Positions 1 through 7,396 of a stretch of DNA of 64,000 bases are shown here, in pieces. The first letter of the stretch is position 1, and the number at the start of each line of letters is the position of its first letter. Made by a program: the position numbers and the translations under genes. Below the pieces are notes generated by a model. It saw only the letters and a program-made list of their open reading frames with translations, was not told where the DNA came from and made no database searches. Source of the DNA: JAEZDC01 sp036676415 (GTDB lineage Bacteria > Bacteroidota > Bacteroidia > Chitinophagales > Chitinophagaceae); contig JAKFCX010000013.1 of assembly GCA_036676415.1 (NCBI GenBank), positions 1-64,000 of the forward strand, given 5' to 3'.

Positions 1-95
1 AAAAAAACCTTCTCGTCGAGATGCTTTTCCTCTAAGGGACTACTGCAAGAACATAAGAAAAATACGATGGATAAAAAAACTAGAAGTTTTGTCAT
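1..95 (-). CDS. Lipoprotein, 5' end only (runs off the left edge)
   Basis: Reading leftward from an ATG at 95, the frame stays open to base 1 (31 codons). It begins MTKLLVFLSIVFFLCSCSS, a hydrophobic signal segment followed by a plausible lipobox cysteine at residue 17. It starts 21 bases after the GTTAGGC site at 116-122, the same arrangement as the lipoprotein gene at 322-1020 behind its own GTTAGCGG site. I read it as the next gene of the cassette array. The mature part lies outside the window, so function is unknown. Confidence 0.55.
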   Translation of the reverse strand, partial: MTKLLVFLSIVFFLCSCSSPLEEKHLDEKVF

Positions 96-115
96 TAGTG
101 ATGTCAATAGATTAC

Positions 116-312
116 GCCTAACGAACAGGTATTGCTGCAGGTGGGATATTTTATAACGTCCAGCCTGGAACTGCTGCCCGGTTTTGTTTTGAATTTGAAG
201 TTAAGAACTTTTGCCTGGCTTTATTCGTCGAGCCGAAACTGCTGCACAATAGCGAACTGAAGCCAATTGCTCCAACGTCGTGCCCCACTTGCAGCAATAC
301 CCTTGTTAGCGG
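116..312 (-). repeat. attC-like recombination site (long imperfect inverted repeat)
   Basis: The ends are GCCTAAC (116-122, GTTAGGC on the minus strand) and GTTAGCGG (305-312). Next to them, GGTATTGCTGCAGGTGGG (128-145) is the reverse complement of CCCACTTGCAGCAATACC (284-301) except for one base. The single strand can therefore fold back with GTTAG-type ends, as integron attC sites do. GTTAGGC fits the R' consensus GTTRRRY; the other end, GTTAGCGG, does not fit it strictly. At nearly 200 bp it is longer than most described attC sites. No convincing open frame lies inside. Confidence 0.6.
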
Positions 313-321
313 TAGTTGTTC

Positions 322-1020
322 TCATCTCTTCGTTAGTTTTACCCATGTCATACAGTCAAGTATTTTGTCTGGTGTGTTTATGCTGTCTGTCTCAATTTTA
401 CTTGCCCAATAAAGTTCTTTTTTTGTTGTAAAGAATAGCTTTTCAATTGAAACTTTGTCAACCGAAATTGAATAAGGTTTGAATAAGTTGTCTAAGTCCG
501 CACCCAATTTTGAGGTTGAAAGAAATTCCTCAACTACTTTATAGTCTTCAACTTTTATTTTGTGACTTGTCCCAAACTTTTGTTTATACTGTTTTGTAAT
601 GTCAATTGCTAAGTCGCCACTTAATATAAGTCGTCCGAAAGAAATTGAAGTCAATGAGTCGAAATTGTAGTCTGTGGCTGCCTTGGGCAATATTGTTTTT
701 AATTCATCAAGTCTTTGTCGGTAAGTCATTGCAGCTTTTGAATATGGAATATTTAAGTCAACGCCAACTTTACCACCGTCTTTTGATTGTGTCAAAATGC
801 AAGTATAGTCTGATGTGTCCTTGCCTATAATTACAAAGTAGCCAGTCGCCCTTTTACGATATGCTGAACCAGCAATTTCATCTGTGATATTTTTACTACC
901 TATTATAGTGTCATTTGTCAGATTAGTTTTTTCAGTTGTCGTGGCTAAATTAACCTGTCCACCGTTAGAACAAGCTGTCAGCAGAAGTAACAAAAGTCCG
1001 ATGTTAAATATGTGTCTCAT
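322..1020 (-). CDS. Putative lipoprotein carried on an integron-like cassette
   Basis: This 232-residue protein has a signal sequence with lipobox LTAC and Cys17 as the likely lipidated residue. The rest is soluble and alpha/beta in look, and I recognise no family. It is flanked by GTTAGCGG-type sites: 18 bases separate its start codon from the site at 1038-1045, and its stop is 9 bases from the attC-like repeat at 116-312. It is on the same strand as the recombinase and just downstream of it. The context suggests a mobile single-gene cassette. The cargo function is unknown. Confidence 0.75.
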   Translation of the reverse strand: MRHIFNIGLLLLLLTACSNGGQVNLATTTEKTNLTNDTIIGSKNITDEIAGSAYRKRATGYFVIIGKDTSDYTCILTQSKDGGKVGVDLNIPYSKAAMTYRQRLDELKTILPKAATDYNFDSLTSISFGRLILSGDLAIDITKQYKQKFGTSHKIKVEDYKVVEEFLSTSKLGADLDNLFKPYSISVDKVSIEKLFFTTKKELYWASKIETDSINTPDKILDCMTWVKLTKR

Positions 1021-1037
1021 GTGTGTCGTTACAATTA

Positions 1038-1143
1038 CCGCTAACGTATGTATTAGTGAAATTACACGAAACTCCTCAAATCACAATTGCTTCATTACCA
1101 CATCTTTTCTATTTCGTTTTTTGTATTGTCAGTTTCGGCAATG
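1038..1143 (-). other. Candidate cassette insertion site (attI-like)
   Basis: This short non-coding stretch lies between the recombinase stop codon and the lipoprotein gene. It contains CCGCTAACG at 1038-1046, which reads CGTTAGCGG on the minus strand. The bases after it (GTAATT) match those after the other site (GTTAGGC then GTAATC). It lacks the long fold-back partner seen at 116-312, as expected for a primary attI site next to the recombinase gene. The assignment is by position and core sequence only. Confidence 0.45.
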
Positions 1144-2301
1144 CTACTCGTCCCAATCAATCTTGCCAGCCTTCCATAAGCTGTCTAACGGACTTTCTAT
1201 CACCACAAGCTTCTCCTTTGCCACATGCAAATAACGGGTAGTGGTCTTTATACTAAAATGACCCAGCAACTCCTGTATATACCTCACATCCGTGCCCTTC
1301 TCTAAAAGATGTGTTGCAAATGAATGACGCAGGCTGTGAAAGCTGATCTCCTTTTTTATACCTGCTTTTTCTTTTGCCCTCGCAAATATTATCTGGGCAC
1401 TCCTGGCACTATAAGGCTCACCGGCAACGGGTCCTTCAAATACATATTTCTGAGGCTTTATTCTGCACTTACGGTAATAGCTTTCTAATATATCTACCAG
1501 TATCGGGCTCAAACTTACATACCTGTCTTTCTTGCCTTTAGCCTGTGCTACCAGCATCTGGCTTCTGCCACGGTCAAGATGCTTCCATTCCAGGTTGATC
1601 ACTTCACTCACTCGTAATCCTGCACTGTATGCGGTAAATAATATCGCCTTATGTTTGGTGCTTCCTGCAACCTTAAACAACTTTGAAAGTTCATCCTCTC
1701 CCAGCACTTTGGGTAAAATATCTGCTTTCTTCGGCCTCGGTATCTCCCAGAAAAACTTCTCACGCTTCAACACCTGTTCATAATAAAACTTCAACGCATT
1801 CATCCTGCTGTGAACGGTGTTTTCTGTTAGCTTCAATACCGCATTGCAATACTGCAGGTAGTCCTTTACCCTTTGTACCGTTAACGATGCAGCAGGTGTT
1901 TTACCAAGTGTTTGCAGGTATACACTAAACTCGTTGCGATAGGTTTTAATGGTGCTTGCACTATATCGCTTCAACTCCAGCAACTGTATAAACTGCTGTA
2001 ACGCAACTTTGTTTTCATTGCTTATTGTTATCGTCTTAACTTTTTGTACGGCTGCATTTGGCTTATCCTTTACAGGTATTCTCACATCCACTGGGTGAGC
2101 CTCGTTTGATAAACCAAAGCGTTTCCGGTTTTCAGCAGTGTCGGCAATATGCCAGCATTGCAAACTGCGGCTGAAGGTGCTACCGGGTATTTCTCTTAAT
2201 TGATTATTTAATGTGGCATCATAATCACAACGAATAGTTATCCTTGGTTCATTTTTATAAACCAACAGGGCTGCAGTAACAGGTTTATTGGCCATTGGCA
2301 T
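1144..2301 (-). CDS. Tyrosine recombinase (Xer-like spacing), probable cassette integrase
   Basis: This 385-residue protein has an N-terminal arm-type segment (about 1-75), a SAM-like core-binding domain (about 95-185) and a catalytic domain (about 195-370). The catalytic residues are visible: R230 in SAGLRVSEV, lysine in KGKKDR (256-258), H322 and R325 in HSLRHSFAT, H348 in LLGH, and nucleophile Y357 in TTRYLHV. The first Arg and the HxxR motif are 92 residues apart. That is close to XerD (about 96) and far from IntI1 (about 131), so the IntI-specific insertion seems absent. The GTTAGCGG sites and cassette genes follow its 3' end on the same strand. M3 is an alternative start. Confidence 0.9.
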   Translation of the reverse strand: MPMANKPVTAALLVYKNEPRITIRCDYDATLNNQLREIPGSTFSRSLQCWHIADTAENRKRFGLSNEAHPVDVRIPVKDKPNAAVQKVKTITISNENKVALQQFIQLLELKRYSASTIKTYRNEFSVYLQTLGKTPAASLTVQRVKDYLQYCNAVLKLTENTVHSRMNALKFYYEQVLKREKFFWEIPRPKKADILPKVLGEDELSKLFKVAGSTKHKAILFTAYSAGLRVSEVINLEWKHLDRGRSQMLVAQAKGKKDRYVSLSPILVDILESYYRKCRIKPQKYVFEGPVAGEPYSARSAQIIFARAKEKAGIKKEISFHSLRHSFATHLLEKGTDVRYIQELLGHFSIKTTTRYLHVAKEKLVVIESPLDSLWKAGKIDWDE

Positions 2302-2469
2302 CAGTTTAAGTAAGGGTTGAAAAATTGAATGATAAATTAAGATTTTTTTTCGATGTAGGTTCTTCCCCTTTCACTTCATAATAAGGCATAGAAAACCAGG
2401 GCTAAAGCTTTGCACATTTCAAAAACTATTCCGTCCCAACGGGGTTTGGCAACCGGAAAGCATCTCGCC

Positions 2470-2493
2470 CTTGTTGGTCTTATGACCAACAAG
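2470..2493. repeat. Perfect hairpin upstream of the recombinase gene
   Basis: CTTGTTGGTC (2470-2479) and GACCAACAAG (2484-2493) form a 10-bp perfect stem with a TTAT loop. There is no adjacent T-run, so it is not an obvious terminator. It lies about 170 bp before the recombinase start codon, just after the first CGTCCCAACGGGG repeat. Confidence 0.6.
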
Positions 2494-2781
2494 ACGTTCT
2501 AAGATGTCCTGCACTTTTAAACTATAGGGCATTTATTCAGGATAAATGAATGGCATAGAGCACCGGCCTTTTACATTCCTTCTTCCGTCCCAACGGGGTC
2601 TGGCTAACGGGAAGCATTGAAGTGCTGAACTTAATCTGGTATGGTGTTTATCCTTATAGGCATATCTTTATCGACTTATAGCCTGGCTGTACAGTTGTCG
2701 CTCCTGAACGTGTAATATGAATGAACAGGAAGATACTATACCGCTATAAGTAAATAATTCACTAACCTTAAATTTTATTGT

Positions 2782-2877
2782 ATGCCGGCAAAATCAGCAA
2801 AGTCAAAGAAGAATAAGCCTACTCAAAAGAAAAGCGCAGCGCAGAAAAAAGCGAAAGCACAGAGAAAAATGCGATAG
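2782..2877 (+). CDS. Small Lys/Ala-rich basic peptide (31 residues)
   Basis: The ATG at 2782 opens a 31-codon frame ending in TAG. Its product starts MPAKSAKSKKNKP and is almost entirely Lys, Ala, Gln, Ser and Arg, with no hydrophobic segment. A strong intrinsic terminator begins 15 bases after the stop, which argues that this is a real short transcription unit. Such composition suggests nucleic-acid binding, like the larger histone-H1-like protein at 23553-23738, but that is inference. No clear ribosome binding site is visible. Confidence 0.5.
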   Translation: MPAKSAKSKKNKPTQKKSAAQKKAKAQRKMR

Positions 2878-2892
2878 ATCAAAAATGCATAG

Positions 2893-2920
2893 AGCCCGGT
2901 TCACAAAGCCGGGCTTTTTC
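2893..2920 (+). terminator. Intrinsic terminator of the small basic peptide gene
   Basis: AGCCCGG (2893-2899) pairs with CCGGGCT (2909-2915) around a 9-base loop, followed by a run of T. Confidence 0.8.
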
Positions 2921-3020
2921 GTCCCAACAGGGTCTGGCTAACACCTTGCAGCAACGGTTAACCCCATCAGGTTATCAATAATCCCTGCGTGAAATCCTCT
3001 TGCCTCCTGTCTTCGACCTC

Positions 3021-3704
3021 CTAACCACCGCTTACTAAAATCACCTTCATCCCATATCCCCTCGCACTCTTCGCCATCTCTTTCCCTTCAACACAACTCA
3101 CTTTCAGCAACACCATCCATTCTTTCTCCGGCAACACCATTTGTATTTCACATTCACCAACGTTTTCATCAATGCCAAACACCTCGCTGGTTGTTGTTTC
3201 TACCCGCAGGCTGTTTTCCTCCATGCAGTCACCATAGATCAATACCAGTTCAAACACATAACCACTCACCAGTTGGCTGTTACGTTTTACAGTGTGTTCT
3301 CTTATCGGTATTTGAAGTTTCAGCAACCCGTCTTTTACAGTGATCGTATATTCTCCTTTCAGCAATCCCTCCAGGGGGAAACGTGGCTGTAACTCCAGTC
3401 CCTCCAGGCAGCTCAATCCTGTCATACCGGCTTTACGAAATTGTTTGATAAGTCTTCCGTATATCTTCGAATGAAGTCTTCCCGTTTCAAGCCGGTTAGT
3501 AAACAGGCGAAGCTTTGCAGCGATCCTCTTTGCTGCAGGTGAGCACACCTTCATGGCATCTGCATTATGTTTCAATTTTTCATTCAGTACAGAAGGGCGT
3601 ACAGTCCCTCTTTTTCTCCGCCAGAAACTTCCCTCTTTGGTCACAACCAATACATATTTATCCGTGTCAGGACAAGGTGGAATATTTTTATTTGGAAAAA
3701 ACAT
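3021..3704 (-). CDS. Protein of unknown function (227 aa)
   Basis: This is a soluble protein without signal or membrane segment. The N-terminal half is very basic, with SFWRRKRGTVRP near 26-37 and many Lys/Arg up to about residue 95. The C-terminal half looks like beta-strands (SGYVFELVLIYGD, EIQMVLPEKEWMVLLKVS). The order, a basic segment followed by SPAAKRIAAKLR and a later QPRFPLEGLL segment, loosely resembles uncharacterised Bacteroidota proteins of similar size, but I cannot name a family. An 11-bp repeat array lies 59-102 bases upstream of its start and may be its control region. Confidence 0.6.
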   Translation of the reverse strand: MFFPNKNIPPCPDTDKYVLVVTKEGSFWRRKRGTVRPSVLNEKLKHNADAMKVCSPAAKRIAAKLRLFTNRLETGRLHSKIYGRLIKQFRKAGMTGLSCLEGLELQPRFPLEGLLKGEYTITVKDGLLKLQIPIREHTVKRNSQLVSGYVFELVLIYGDCMEENSLRVETTTSEVFGIDENVGECEIQMVLPEKEWMVLLKVSCVEGKEMAKSARGYGMKVILVSGG

Positions 3705-3762
3705 ATGTGCCCCTCTTACATATTGACTTACCGGTTCATCATAAGTTTATATTACAGGGTAG

Positions 3763-3806
3763 TTATAGAGTACTTATAGAGTACTTATAGAGCAGTTATA
3801 GCGTAC
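3763..3806 (-). repeat. Four tandem 11-bp repeats upstream of an unknown gene
   Basis: Units of TTATAGAGTAC are at 3763-3773 and 3774-3784 (identical). Variants follow at 3785-3795 (ends CAG) and 3796-3806 (TTATAGCGTAC). The period is about one helical turn, so the copies face the same side of the DNA. The rest of the gap 3705-4047 shows nothing else I can assign. Confidence 0.75.
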
Positions 3807-4047
3807 TCACTTCATACACCGCCGCCTCACCCTCCACTCGTTCGGCACTATTACTCCCACATAGGCCCGTGTTTGCTACACGATCGCTTCAGCATTTCTG
3901 CTGCACAATGATCTTCCCAAAATGAACGCTACCGTATAGCGGCACGCTGGCTGATATATGTTAAAGTCACTAACATAATCACCGGCCTGCCCGTTTCCAT
4001 CATTTAAAAGATACCTTCACCACCATTCATCTCACTCAACCATTTTA

Positions 4048-4641
4048 TTGCACCAGGTATTTGATACACTCATCAACAGCTTTATTGAAAACAAGGTTGG
4101 AATTGCAGCAAACTTTTTAAGTGAAACGCTCTGCAGCCATTTAAAACAGAACCTGGCATCGCTTTACGCAGAAAGATCGTTGCAGCTGGCAGGCACCGGG
4201 AATGATTCGAAGCTTAAGCATGATGCCTTGCTACGAAGCGACATCATTTACTGGCTGGACCGAAGCCATAACGATGTACACGAAAACAGTTTCTTCACCA
4301 TCATGGATGCTTTTGTAATCTACCTGAATAAAACCTGTAATACCAATATCACTGGCTACGAGTTTCATTATACACTGTATGAAAAAGGAACTTTTTACAA
4401 AAAGCATCTCGACCAGTTTCGCACCAGCGACAGCAGGCAATATTCAATGATCATGTATTTAAATACCGATTGGAAAGAAGAAGATGGTGGACAGTTGTGC
4501 ATACATCATCAAAACAGTATGGAATGCATTGCTCCAACCAATGGTAAAACAGTCTTCTTTAAAAGCAGCGAATTAGCACATGAAGTATTGATCAGCCACC
4601 AACCCAGAATGAGTATAACAGGGTGGCTAAAATCAAACTAA
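4048..4641 (+). CDS. 2OG-Fe(II) oxygenase (prolyl-4-hydroxylase-like)
   Basis: This 197-residue protein has the double-stranded beta-helix iron site: H120 and D122 in KKHLDQF, H178 in ELAHEV, and R187 (PRMSITGW) as the 2-oxoglutarate-binding basic residue. YEFHYTLYEKGTFYKKHLD and SMIMYLNTDWKEEDGGQL are typical of the P4Hc superfamily. It should use Fe(II), O2 and 2-oxoglutarate to hydroxylate a protein or small molecule; the substrate cannot be read from sequence. The only convincing start is TTG at 4048. It stands alone, followed by the repeat element. Confidence 0.85.
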   Translation: MHQVFDTLINSFIENKVGIAANFLSETLCSHLKQNLASLYAERSLQLAGTGNDSKLKHDALLRSDIIYWLDRSHNDVHENSFFTIMDAFVIYLNKTCNTNITGYEFHYTLYEKGTFYKKHLDQFRTSDSRQYSMIMYLNTDWKEEDGGQLCIHHQNSMECIAPTNGKTVFFKSSELAHEVLISHQPRMSITGWLKSN

Positions 4642-4677
4642 AAATCATTTCAGGTTAAATCAGTGACAGTTCTTTAA

Positions 4678-5499
4678 AACTTTTCCAAAGTTTCAAACTT
4701 TGGAAAAGTTACCTCCTAAGCTACCACAGTACTTCATTGTTAGTTTGGCGAAAACCCTGTATGTTCTTCTTTTTGTATTAATAACCTGCTACACATAAGC
4801 CTTGCCACACCTGCCTCATTTTTTTGTAATCGAAACATCAACTTTAGAATACCCTCTCCCAAAAAAATGCAGCAGTTGTACAAGCTTACCAAACAGAAAC
4901 CAATAAACATCCTGCTGATAAGAATAGTTCCATGGCACAATAAACAGTAATACAAAAGTCACATCAGGGCTGATCCAACGGCGTTGCTGTAATTTTCGCC
5001 GTTGGTGGGCTTCTTTGGTTCTTTCTTGCCCAACAAGAAAGAACAATAAAATAAAGTCAGCGATAGGCTTTAAAACTTTTCCAAAGTTCCAAACTTCAAA
5101 TTGTACTTAACCTCCGATAACGCCATAGTACTTCATTATTAGCTTGGCAACCCTGTGTGTTCTTCTTTTTGTATTAATAACCAGCTACACATAAGTGTTG
5201 CCACACCTGCCTCATTTTTTTGTAATCGAAACCTCAACTTTAGAAGGCCCTCTCCAAAAAAATGCAGCAGTTGTACAAGCTTACCAAACAGAAACCAATA
5301 AACATCCTGCTGATAAGAATAGTTCTATGGCACAATAAACAGTAGTACTGCAGTTACATCAGGGCTGATCCAACGGCGTTGCTGTAATTTTCGCCGTTGG
5401 TGGGCTTCTTTGGTTCTTTCTTGCCCAACAAGAAAGAACAATAAAGTAAAGTCAATAGCGCTTTAAAACTTTTCCAAAGTTCCAAACTTTGGAAAAGTT
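4678..5499. repeat. Tandem duplication of a 395-bp hairpin-rich element
   Basis: Two similar units follow each other with a period of about 395 bp. Each starts with an inverted repeat based on AACTTTTCCAAAGTTT: a perfect 16-bp stem at 4678-4710, a degenerate copy at 5074-5098, and a near-perfect closing copy at 5467-5499. Near the end of each unit are two more hairpins. CCAACGGCG/CGCCGTTGG is at 4975-5005 and 5370-5400. GTTCTTTCTTG/CAAGAAAGAAC is at 5018-5044 and 5413-5439. The unit resembles a non-autonomous mobile element or REP cluster. It fills the whole gap between the oxygenase and the subtilase; I see no credible gene in it. Confidence 0.8.
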
Positions 5500-5525
5500 G
5501 ATCTGTAGAATAAAAAATAATCTAA

Positions 5526-7187
5526 TTACATCTTCACCACCTTCAAAGCCTGCTTCTCCTTCATCCCCACATACTGTACAAAATAGACACCCTTCGCTAA
5601 ATTAAATGCATTACTGAACCTTGTTTCATAAATGCCATCAAGGGTTACCGTCATCTCAATCTTATCTACTGTTCTTCCCTGTGTATCTATTAGTCGCAAT
5701 GCGATCTTTCCTGTTTCCGGTGCTTTAAACCTAACTAACAACTCATCAATATTATTGAACGGAACAGGATTAGCCACTAACCAATTGTTCGTAAAAGAAG
5801 CACTTCTTTGTTGCTCCAGTATGCCATAGGCCACTCTCATATTCGGAATGCCAAATCCTATTCTATCATTCGGTGTATTGTAGGTAGGACAACTCCTGTA
5901 AACTGCATCCAGTATCTGCATATTGTTAAATTCAGGAAATGCCTGCCATAAACAAGCGATCAATCCGGCAATATTCGGATTGGCAAATGAAGTGCCGTTG
6001 CCTGATACCGGTGCATTACCAAAACCTGCAATGATCGTTCCTGCACCAACAGATGCAATATTTGGTTTTACTTTCCCGGGATAACCATAACTACTGAACG
6101 ATGCAATAACACCTGCCTGGTTCACTGCACCTACTGCACAAACACTGTCAGCATCTGCCGGAAAACCAATATACTTCCATGCACCATTACCTTCATTGCC
6201 GGCACTGTTCATCACGATCATGCCTTTCTTCGCTGCATGGGTTGCACCTCTTGAAACCATTGTTGCATTCTTATAAAAATCGTTATAAGTATGATTGAAT
6301 GCAGGGTCATCGAATGTGTTATATCCCAAAGAAGAAGAGATCATATCAGCACCGCTGCTGTCAACAAACTCAGCACCCACCACCCAGTTATGTTCTTCTA
6401 TGGGGAATTCCGTTGGTGCAAACTCTGTTCTCACCAGCCAGTAGTTTGCTTTTGGTGCAGTACCAACCATTTGTCCCGGCCAGTTGGCACACATAGTACT
6501 CAAACAATACATACCATGACTGTCATCTTCATTCACACTGTTATCAAAAGCAACAAAATCCTTTTCGCCTAATATTTGTCCATTCATTCTTACACTGTCA
6601 AAAGCAGTAATGGTTTTATAAGAATTGAATCCTGCATCCAGCACACCGATCATTATTCCTTGTCCGCTGAACCCTTTGTTATGCAAAAACTCACCTTCAT
6701 GTATATGCACCTGGTTGTAGTTGGTACCGTAATTATAATTATCGGCTTGTGTTCTGTTGGCCAATGTTACATTCGGTAAAATCGTAACCGAATCATTGAA
6801 CTTAACTCTGGTTGGTGCTGGTCTGTATCCTATTCCCTGTACATTCTTTACAAATGGCAGCGCCATGATCTTATTGATCGTTGCAGCATCGGTGCATTGT
6901 ATCAATACCTGGTTCAGCCATTTTGATTTGCTGAGTAGCGTAACAGGTCCTTTCGATAAAACGCTGTCAATATACCTCGGTACAATTGGTAGATCAGAGC
7001 TGTCTATTGAAATATTATGCCTTGTTCTCCTTGCAATAGACCTGGCAGATAGGTATTGTGATGGATTATTAAAGCTGTAAGGTGTGCCGTTCTTATTCGT
7101 GAATTCAACGATCAGCTTTGGATATTGTGACTTTGCTTCACTTAAAAATATTAATAGAAAAACGCCAGCTAAAATTTGCTTCATCAT
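5526..7187 (-). CDS. Secreted S8 (subtilisin-like) serine peptidase with T9SS sorting domain
   Basis: This 553-residue protein has a signal peptide (about 1-20), a propeptide-like region (about 25-130) and a subtilase catalytic domain. The triad is D184 (GVLDAGF), H224 (DDSHG) and S400 (GNGTSFANP), with the oxyanion Asn in SAGNEG (N331). The last 80 residues carry GKIALRLIDTQGR and a terminal KGVYFVQYVG...ALKVVKM segment, the pattern of a type A C-terminal sorting domain for the type IX secretion system. It is therefore likely exported and cell-surface attached or released. The final stop lies just beyond the tandem repeat element. Confidence 0.92.
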   Translation of the reverse strand: MMKQILAGVFLLIFLSEAKSQYPKLIVEFTNKNGTPYSFNNPSQYLSARSIARRTRHNISIDSSDLPIVPRYIDSVLSKGPVTLLSKSKWLNQVLIQCTDAATINKIMALPFVKNVQGIGYRPAPTRVKFNDSVTILPNVTLANRTQADNYNYGTNYNQVHIHEGEFLHNKGFSGQGIMIGVLDAGFNSYKTITAFDSVRMNGQILGEKDFVAFDNSVNEDDSHGMYCLSTMCANWPGQMVGTAPKANYWLVRTEFAPTEFPIEEHNWVVGAEFVDSSGADMISSSLGYNTFDDPAFNHTYNDFYKNATMVSRGATHAAKKGMIVMNSAGNEGNGAWKYIGFPADADSVCAVGAVNQAGVIASFSSYGYPGKVKPNIASVGAGTIIAGFGNAPVSGNGTSFANPNIAGLIACLWQAFPEFNNMQILDAVYRSCPTYNTPNDRIGFGIPNMRVAYGILEQQRSASFTNNWLVANPVPFNNIDELLVRFKAPETGKIALRLIDTQGRTVDKIEMTVTLDGIYETRFSNAFNLAKGVYFVQYVGMKEKQALKVVKM

Positions 7188-7256
7188 TCAGGTTTACCCT
7201 CTAAAAATACGGATTTAGCACTTGTGGAAACCGGCTGTGGTATAAATGGCAACATA

Positions 7257-7277
7257 ACTTGCGTCGCACTCTTGTAC
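7257..7277 (+). repeat. Dispersed 20-bp repeat, arm A
   Basis: ACTTGCGTCGCACTCTTGTAC lies between the divergent subtilase and response-regulator genes. It is an exact copy of the family consensus arm; other copies are listed separately. Confidence 0.8.
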
Positions 7278-7396
7278 AGATCATTCATTACGGAGCATCT
7301 AAATGGAAACTTGCAGGTAACCTGTCAGGTTTTACATAATATTCCCATACTATTTTCTCCATCCTTATCTTAGCAGCCCAAAAATGTAGAAATCAC

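Larger units (their letters stand above)
2432..2942 (+). repeat. Three dispersed copies of a CGTCCCAACGGGG repeat
   Basis: Copies start at 2432, 2586 and 2920. The shared core is CGTCCCAACGGGGTCTGGC (the third copy has CAACAGGG), followed by WAAC and, in the first two, a GGAAGCAT-like tail. Spacing is irregular (about 154 and 334 bp) and the DNA between copies is unrelated. They sit between the recombinase and an unknown gene. The third copy directly abuts the terminator at 2893-2920. Confidence 0.6.

Noticed and set aside
884..1241. Two plus-strand frames overlapping the lipoprotein/recombinase junction
   Set aside because: They cross two confident minus-strand genes and a recombination site, and give no plausible protein.
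1144..2301. Prophage or integrative element anchored by the recombinase
   Set aside because: No phage structural, conjugation or excision genes are present, and no tRNA lies adjacent. The GTTAG-bounded cassette reading fits better.
2432..2942. Possible CRISPR array because of three direct repeats
   Set aside because: Spacing is irregular (154 and 334 bp), repeats are imperfect, and there are no cas genes.
3763..3806. 11-bp repeats as a CRISPR or replication-origin iteron set
   Set aside because: The units are contiguous without spacers, and no replication initiator gene or DnaA-box cluster is nearby.
4740..5046. Open frames of 71 and 76 codons on the minus strand inside the tandem element
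   Set aside because: They lie in repeat units with strong hairpins. The second copy of the unit does not keep the frame, and the translation has no recognisable character.
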